Of a stretch of 64,000 nucleotides of DNA, positions 59,761 to 64,000 are shown one piece after another. Made by a program: the position numbers and the translations under genes. The notes under the pieces are model-generated. The model saw only the letters and a program-made list of their open reading frames with translations. It did no database searches and was not told the origin of the DNA. Source of the stretch: Gordionus sp. m RMFG-2023 (lineage: Eukaryota > Nematomorpha > Gordioida > Chordodea > Parachordodidae); NCBI RefSeq assembly GCF_954871325.1, contig NC_088775.1, forward strand, positions 38,727,561 to 38,791,560. The letters are read 5' to 3'. Numbering within the stretch: position 1 is the stretch's first letter; every line of letters starts with the position of its first letter.

Positions 59761-59947
59761 TGAACTTGAGTTGATGACTTGAGTCGACTTGAGTTCATGA
59801 CTTGAGTCGACTTGAATTCATGACTTGAGTCGACTTGAGTTCATGACCTGAGTTTATAACTCAAGTCAGTTTGGGTCGATTTTTTTGACCCAAAACTTGA
59901 CTCAGTTTTCGACTCAGTCGACTCGACTCAGTCGATTAACAGAGATA

Positions 59948-60460
59948 AGAATGAATGCATGTTTGATTAATAACTTTGCCTCTGGAGTTATTTTCCTCTA
60001 CATATATAATAGTAAAATTTAATTTAAATTCAACAAATCATTAGTATCATATAAATTTAATCGAAAATGATTGAAGTAAGAAAAAAAATCATATATAGAA
60101 TGTTTAAATGATTTAGGAAAAAAATCCAAAAGAGGTTAAATATAATTAATATAATTATTTTGAAAATTTTTGCAACAATCATACACTGAATAACGGTGAT
60201 CGGTATAATGAATAAATATTTTCACAGGCTATAACAATTAATGAATAAATATTATATAAATATAATTTAATAAAATATAATTATTTCCAAAAAATATAAA
60301 ATCTTTTCAATTATATTAATGATAAGTAATTAGTTTAACTACTCACGATAGATAAACAATTACGTTATTATAATTTTTAAAGTAAAAAATATAACAAATT
60401 TGATAATAATCTTATAATTAGTAACGATCATTTAAAATATTTCAGGAATTTTATCAATTT
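59948..60460. other. AT-rich spacer
   Basis: AT-rich DNA between hAT-5 and the host-gene candidate. No gene or repeat that I can support. Confidence 0.5.
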
Positions 60461-60461
60461 A

Positions 60462-60478
60462 CAATTTATTTTATTGAG
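60462..60478 (-). promoter_or_regulatory. Candidate polyadenylation signal
   Basis: On the minus strand CTCAATAAAATAAATTG contains AATAAA about 90 bp after the stop codon of the gene at 60568-61236, a plausible spacing for 3'-end formation. In such AT-rich DNA the hexamer is common, so this is only supportive. Confidence 0.4.
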
Positions 60479-60567
60479 TAACTTCAAATCTATAAATCAT
60501 TTTTCTTAAGAGTTAATAATATTTTCGATCATTTTAACTATAAATACCTCAATTGTTTTTAAAACAT

Positions 60568-61236
60568 TTACTTCTTCTTCAAAAAACCTAGTATAGGTCG
60601 CCCTCGGGGGTAACCTATACCATCGAGGGAATGATTAAACCGGTAAGGATTCTCCTCTCCTTCTCCCCCTAGATCTTTTGTCACATCTGCAAGTTCTTCA
60701 TAAGGTTCTAATGGAGATCGGGATGAAGTGCGATGAGTCCGCGAAAGTCTGTCTACCCATTTGGATTTTCTCAAAATGTGCCCGAGAGTGCTTAGCACAG
60801 CTATTCTATTTTGTTCATGGTTTGTATTGAGATCGGCCATATTCGCCTTAAAATTATTATTTAACTTGCGATGATCAGAATCTTCGACAGTGACTTCTGC
60901 CTGAATCGTTTTAGAAAAATCTTTTCCGTCAAAATAAACGCAGTCACGGTCGATATTGCCAGATTCTTGATTTAGCAAACATCGATAAGCCACAAATCGT
61001 TTGTGGCGACAGTTCCTAACTATAAATAAGCTCACAGTGATTACCACAAAACAGGATGTTATAACTGCTACGACTATAACGAGGGAGAGTGTGAAGATGT
61101 AGAAGGTGCGTTGATAAAAAATAACGTGAGCATCAGCTACCGAAGTTAGATTAAAGATGATTGTTTTTGCAGTCATTGGTGTTGAGCTACTAGTAAATAT
61201 TCCTAACTGGTTGTCTATAATGTTGGTTATGGTCAT
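60568..61236 (-). CDS. Predicted single-pass membrane protein, probable host gene
   Basis: 222 codons in one exon. The ATG at 61236 is preceded in frame by TAA two codons upstream, so this is the first Met. The N-terminal 45 residues are mostly polar with one N-glycosylation motif (NLT). Residues about 46-73 form a long hydrophobic membrane span (YIFTLSLVIVVAVITSCFVV, ITVSLFIV) followed by the basic stop-transfer RNCRHKR. That predicts an outside N-terminus and a cytosolic tail of about 145 residues. The tail is hydrophilic and rich in charged residues (EVTVEDSDHRKLNNNF; WVDRLSRTHRTSSRSPLEPY; EELADVTKDLGGEGEENPY) and ends GYPRGRPILGFLKKK. Codon choice is less AT-biased than in the transposons. 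I do not recognise the family. A CAG acceptor-like site at about 61285 suggests a spliced 5' UTR. Confidence 0.7.
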   Translation of the reverse strand: MTITNIIDNQLGIFTSSSTPMTAKTIIFNLTSVADAHVIFYQRTFYIFTLSLVIVVAVITSCFVVITVSLFIVRNCRHKRFVAYRCLLNQESGNIDRDCVYFDGKDFSKTIQAEVTVEDSDHRKLNNNFKANMADLNTNHEQNRIAVLSTLGHILRKSKWVDRLSRTHRTSSRSPLEPYEELADVTKDLGGEGEENPYRFNHSLDGIGYPRGRPILGFLKKK

Positions 61237-61364
61237 AAAAGATTAATATCAGGAAAAGTGTTTTAATTTAAATCCTGTTAAATCAATGTTTCAGTTGACT
61301 ACCTTTTTGGTAAAATTTGGTAAGTAAAGTAAGGCTAATATAAATAAGACAACCAAAATTGTAG

Positions 61365-62640
61365 CACCCCCCCCTCCCCCCAAACTTATATTTTTGATAT
61401 AACACGGGTAAAAGTGGGATAAATCGCGTAATATTGGCCTTCAATCAATTAATGATTTATTAAAACATAGGGAGTGGAAATAAAAATTCATCACTTAATC
61501 ACCTGTACTATAAATGTCTTTTGAATATTTAGTTAAACTTAATAGACAATCAGGTATTTATGAACATTCTTTTATCGAAATGTAAATTGGCTGTATTGAA
61601 TTTTGTGAGCAAGATGGTATGGGGTCAGTGCATGCTCATGGTATGAAAAATATTAGTTTCTGCTTGAGCGTTTATCATTCTCACACATTTTATATTATGA
61701 TCCTTTAGTCTGATGCTACAGGAAGAAAAAATGTGTTTTGAGAAATTAACATTCATAAATTCCAATATTTCTCCTTTTCTCCAGCAATTAAAAGTAGTCG
61801 TATACATAATGAGATTTGTATAGAGAATATTTTAATTTAAAGAATAAAAAAAATAAGAAATTAAATATTGAATTAACACAAATATTTGTTATTTTTAAAA
61901 AAATTAATAAAATAATTGATAATTTTTATAAATGATTTCCATTATTTATTGAAAATTCTCACTCACCTTACCTAAATATTTTTACATGTTTTAAAAATAT
62001 TCTCAGGATCCTTCAGAATGTAAATTTATTATTTATAAACTGCCCAACTTTGAAAATGTGAATCCAATTATATATGATTAAGGTATATTTTATAAATAAT
62101 TTGTTTCAAAAATCGCCAATATGAAATAGATTAAATTTTTTATATTTTTGTAATATGCTACATTTTTTAAGATTAAATATTTATTACTATAAGATAAAGA
62201 TGGGTAGAATGTATAGTAAATTTTTTTCTCATTTATTTCATTTAAAGTAATTTTTATCATTGCATAAAAAATAAATTTAGTAAAGTATATCAAATCAAGT
62301 AAGAAAATTTATGGTTGATAACTAATATATATTTTAAAATTGCGTGATACATAAATTATATTGAATTTAAAAAATTTGAGCAAGTGAATTTTTAATATAC
62401 AATCGCAACTATTTTAAAATTAAATAATCCTCTTCACTCCCCCCCCCCTTAACTTGTACAGAATTTAGTCATACTTACTGAAATTTTGCCCATTTTAATG
62501 TCATCAATTGAATGAAGGCCAATAATTATCTATTATCCCCTAATATTTCCATTACTTGCCATTTAATGAAATTTTGCCCATTTTAGTTTTCTCAATTGAA
62601 TGAAGGCCAATAATGATCTATTATCTCCTAATCTACTATC
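61365..62640. repeat. Inverted-repeat region with C-rich tracts
   Basis: GGCCTTCAATCAATTAATGA near 61437 is matched in inverted orientation by AATTGAATGAAGGCCAATAA at about 62500. The right copy is itself tandemly doubled (62475-62540 and 62565-62635: TGAAATTTTGCCCATTTTA, GAATGAAGGCCAATAAT). C runs of 8-10 bases lie at 61367-61381 and 62440-62450. This could be a degraded TIR element of about 1.2 kb; no target duplication found. A minus-strand frame at 61625-61807 (FNCWRKGEILEFMNVNF, SIRLKDHNIKCVRMINAQ) is not recognisable. Confidence 0.45.
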
Positions 62641-63000
62641 TTCACGAAGATAGGTGTTATGGAGGTTAAAATTATGTCCAAGTCTTAATTACATTGATCT
62701 ATATTTACCTACGAAGAAAAAAATCGAAGTTGGTATTGACATAAAATGATCCATAATATAGCAAAACCAGAATTCGGAAACTGGGCTAATAAGGGTTCCA
62801 AATATATTTTAAAAAAGTAATTTCTAAAATATTGACAAGTGGGTCCTGGATCTAGTTCAAGTTCCAAACTGTTTAAGCAATAAATAAACCTTCTAGAATA
62901 AATCGCATAATATATAAATAAACTTTAGGTAGAAACAGTTCAGGAACCTGGAAATTTTAAAAATGGTTCTGTTTAAATAATTTTTAATAGAAGGTGTTTG
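62641..63000. other. AT-rich spacer, no gene
   Basis: Contains GTTCCAAA-type words (TAAGGGTTCCAAATATA, CAAGTTCCAAACTG) that recur after the MITE at 63240 (TTTGGTTCCAAACTTG). This hints that the MITE inserted into an older repeat. No coding sequence. Confidence 0.4.
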
Positions 63001-63210
63001 TAGTGTTGTTAAAAACCCCGATTTTGGTCGATTTTTTAAAACGCACAATTAAGGTTTTAGTCAAATAATATTATGTAAGCTTCAATATTTGGCAGATAGA
63101 TGTCCAAACCTTTCTACCATCTATGAGCAAAATTTTCAATATTATTTAAATTATAATCTCAATCGGGACGTTTATAAAAATCGACTCGAATCAGGTTTTT
63201 AACAATACTA
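63001..63210. mobile_element. hAT MITE (TAGTGTTGTTAA family), copy M5
   Basis: Ends TAGTGTTGTTAAAAACCCCG and, read inward, TAGTATTGTTAAAAACCTGA. The core matches M1 and M2 (GTAAGCTTC, ACCATCTATGAGCAAAATTT). Flanks GGTGTTTG / GTTTCTAG do not form a clear duplication. Confidence 0.8.
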
Positions 63211-63326
63211 GTTTCTAGATTTTCCGATTTTGATGGTTCCACGTTTTGGTTCCAAACTTGAAGAAAAGTTAAAAATTAAAGATTATAGCATTTTAATATT
63301 AAAATAATTATACTATACAATTACCT

Positions 63327-63448
63327 GTTTCAAAAGGGAAAGAAAAAGGAGTGTTTAAACCGTGTAAATGTTTATTTTTGAGCTGATTCCCTAAGTTTAT
63401 TTTTTGAAAAAAATTTGATGAAATTAAAGGTGCTAAAACATTTCCCCT
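63327..63448 (-). other. Possible orphan coding exon
   Basis: Minus strand between an acceptor-like TTTAATAAG and a donor CAG/GTAATTG. The open stretch reads GNVLAPLISSNFFQKINLGN, QLKNKHLHGLN, TPFSFPFET. Composition is protein-like rather than repeat-like, but I do not recognise it and see no neighbouring exons. Could be part of a host gene or of a decayed hAT. Confidence 0.25.
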
Positions 63449-63539
63449 TATTAAATCAAAAATGTTAATATTATATTTTTATATTTTTTCAATTAAAATA
63501 TTTGAGAATAGCCATAATGATAAATTAGATGACTGCCTG

Positions 63540-64000
63540 AATGGACGCCTATTCCAAGTGAGTGGAGTACGATGAGAGGGTTAACAACTCAGGTGGTGGT
63601 AAGGACTTTAAAAAAATCTTTGGTCCAGTTCGGTGTGGCAAGGATAATGTTATCGGATGGCCCAGCCTTTATAGTGTATAATTCAAGTTATTTTGTGATG
63701 AAACCGGGGCAATACACATTTTAACGTCGAGGTATCACCCTAGTTAGAATGAGAGGATGGTGGCAATTGTCAAAAATTGGTTACGAAAATCAAAGTATGG
63801 AGGAGGCAAAATTTGGGTGGCAGTGGCGTATTACACAATAGAAAGGGATAAGAAAAAACCCCAGCAGAGGTTTTTGGGGCGAAAAACCCGGATTTAATAG
63901 ATTAATTGGGATAGGAACCAGATAAATGATGGAAGCGAGGTAAATGAGATGTCTGAATTCGTAGTAAAACAGGCCATGTGGGCCAAAATATATAGAAATA
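63540..64000 (+). mobile_element. Ty3/Gypsy-type integrase fossil
   Basis: Plus-strand integrase core relics: VVVRTLKKSLVQFGVARIML, SDGPAF, then RYHPS and a following basic region. It runs off the right edge of the window. Broken, old, and on the opposite strand from the Gypsy fossil at the left edge. No LTR seen. Confidence 0.75.

Larger units (their letters stand above)
55345..59947 (+). mobile_element. hAT-5, with a 3' minisatellite
   Basis: A well-preserved transposase gene is followed by 2.4 kb of repeats. Tentative ends: TAGTGTGTTAAATAGTCG on the left and, read inward, TATCTCTGTTAATCGACTGA on the right. The right terminal 60 bp is packed with GTCGACTC / GACTCAGTCGAC words, and the left has ATGAGTCGGCTTC and GTTGGCTCGATGAG. 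I could not find a matching 8-bp duplication, so the boundaries are provisional. Confidence 0.65.

Overview
The window is a strongly AT-rich stretch of a eukaryotic, almost certainly invertebrate animal, genome. The evidence is the kind of element present: a THAP-domain P-type transposon, FLYWCH-type MULEs, BED- and ZMYM1-like hATs, PIF/Harbinger with Myb and MADF partner genes, LINEs and Ty3/Gypsy fossils. Where splicing can be read from reading-frame continuity, introns are very short (about 35-65 bp, GT...AG). I cannot name the species. Almost nothing here is ordinary host gene. The best host candidate is a 222-residue single-pass membrane protein at 60568-61236 (-), in a locally more GC-rich patch.

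Layout. 0-2 kb: 5' part of a Ty3/Gypsy fossil (-). 2.4-6 kb: a MULE whose inverted ends are G/C-rich minisatellites. 7-8.75 kb: first of three copies of one hAT family (hAT-A). 9.3-12.3 kb: Gypsy pol fossil (+) split by a hAT MITE. 13.3-16.1 kb: decayed LINE-like reverse transcriptase (-). 17.9-20.7 kb: a ZMYM1-like hAT carrying a short LTR element with 5-bp target duplications. 22.2-25.6 kb: minisatellites, hAT-A copy 2 and MITEs. 25.9-29.5 kb: a satellite split by a multi-exon BED-hAT.

30.2-50.6 kb is a deep nest. An old PIF/Harbinger supplies a Myb/SANT-like gene (+) and a DDE transposase (-). The Myb gene was cut by a hAT (hAT-1) and then by a 5.6-kb P element with perfect 8-bp target duplications. 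The P element carries its own MITE insertion. The Harbinger transposase had one exon triplicated; the third copy was split by hAT-2, which was itself hit by a P-derived MITE. Next door, a second Harbinger-like element (TAA duplications, 43913-50619) carries a MADF-domain gene. That gene is cut by a 4.9-kb imperfect palindrome (45297-50185) made of satellite arms with about 100-bp inverted ends and TATA duplications. The palindrome has hAT-A copy 3 near its centre.

50.7-53.2 kb: MULE-2 (-), whose gene contains tandemly duplicated, phase-symmetric 57/48-nt exons. 54-55.3 kb: LINE 3' part (-). 55.3-59.9 kb: hAT-5, with an open spliced frame of about 542 codons and a 3' minisatellite built on a GTCGAC palindrome. 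60.5-61.2 kb: the host-gene candidate. 61.4-64 kb: inverted repeats, a MITE, an orphan exon candidate and a Gypsy integrase fossil.

The recurring theme is that several unrelated DNA transposons (MULE-1, the 4.9-kb palindrome, hAT-5) carry tandem arrays inside or next to their termini. This suggests that transposon subterminal repeats are seeding satellite DNA in this genome.
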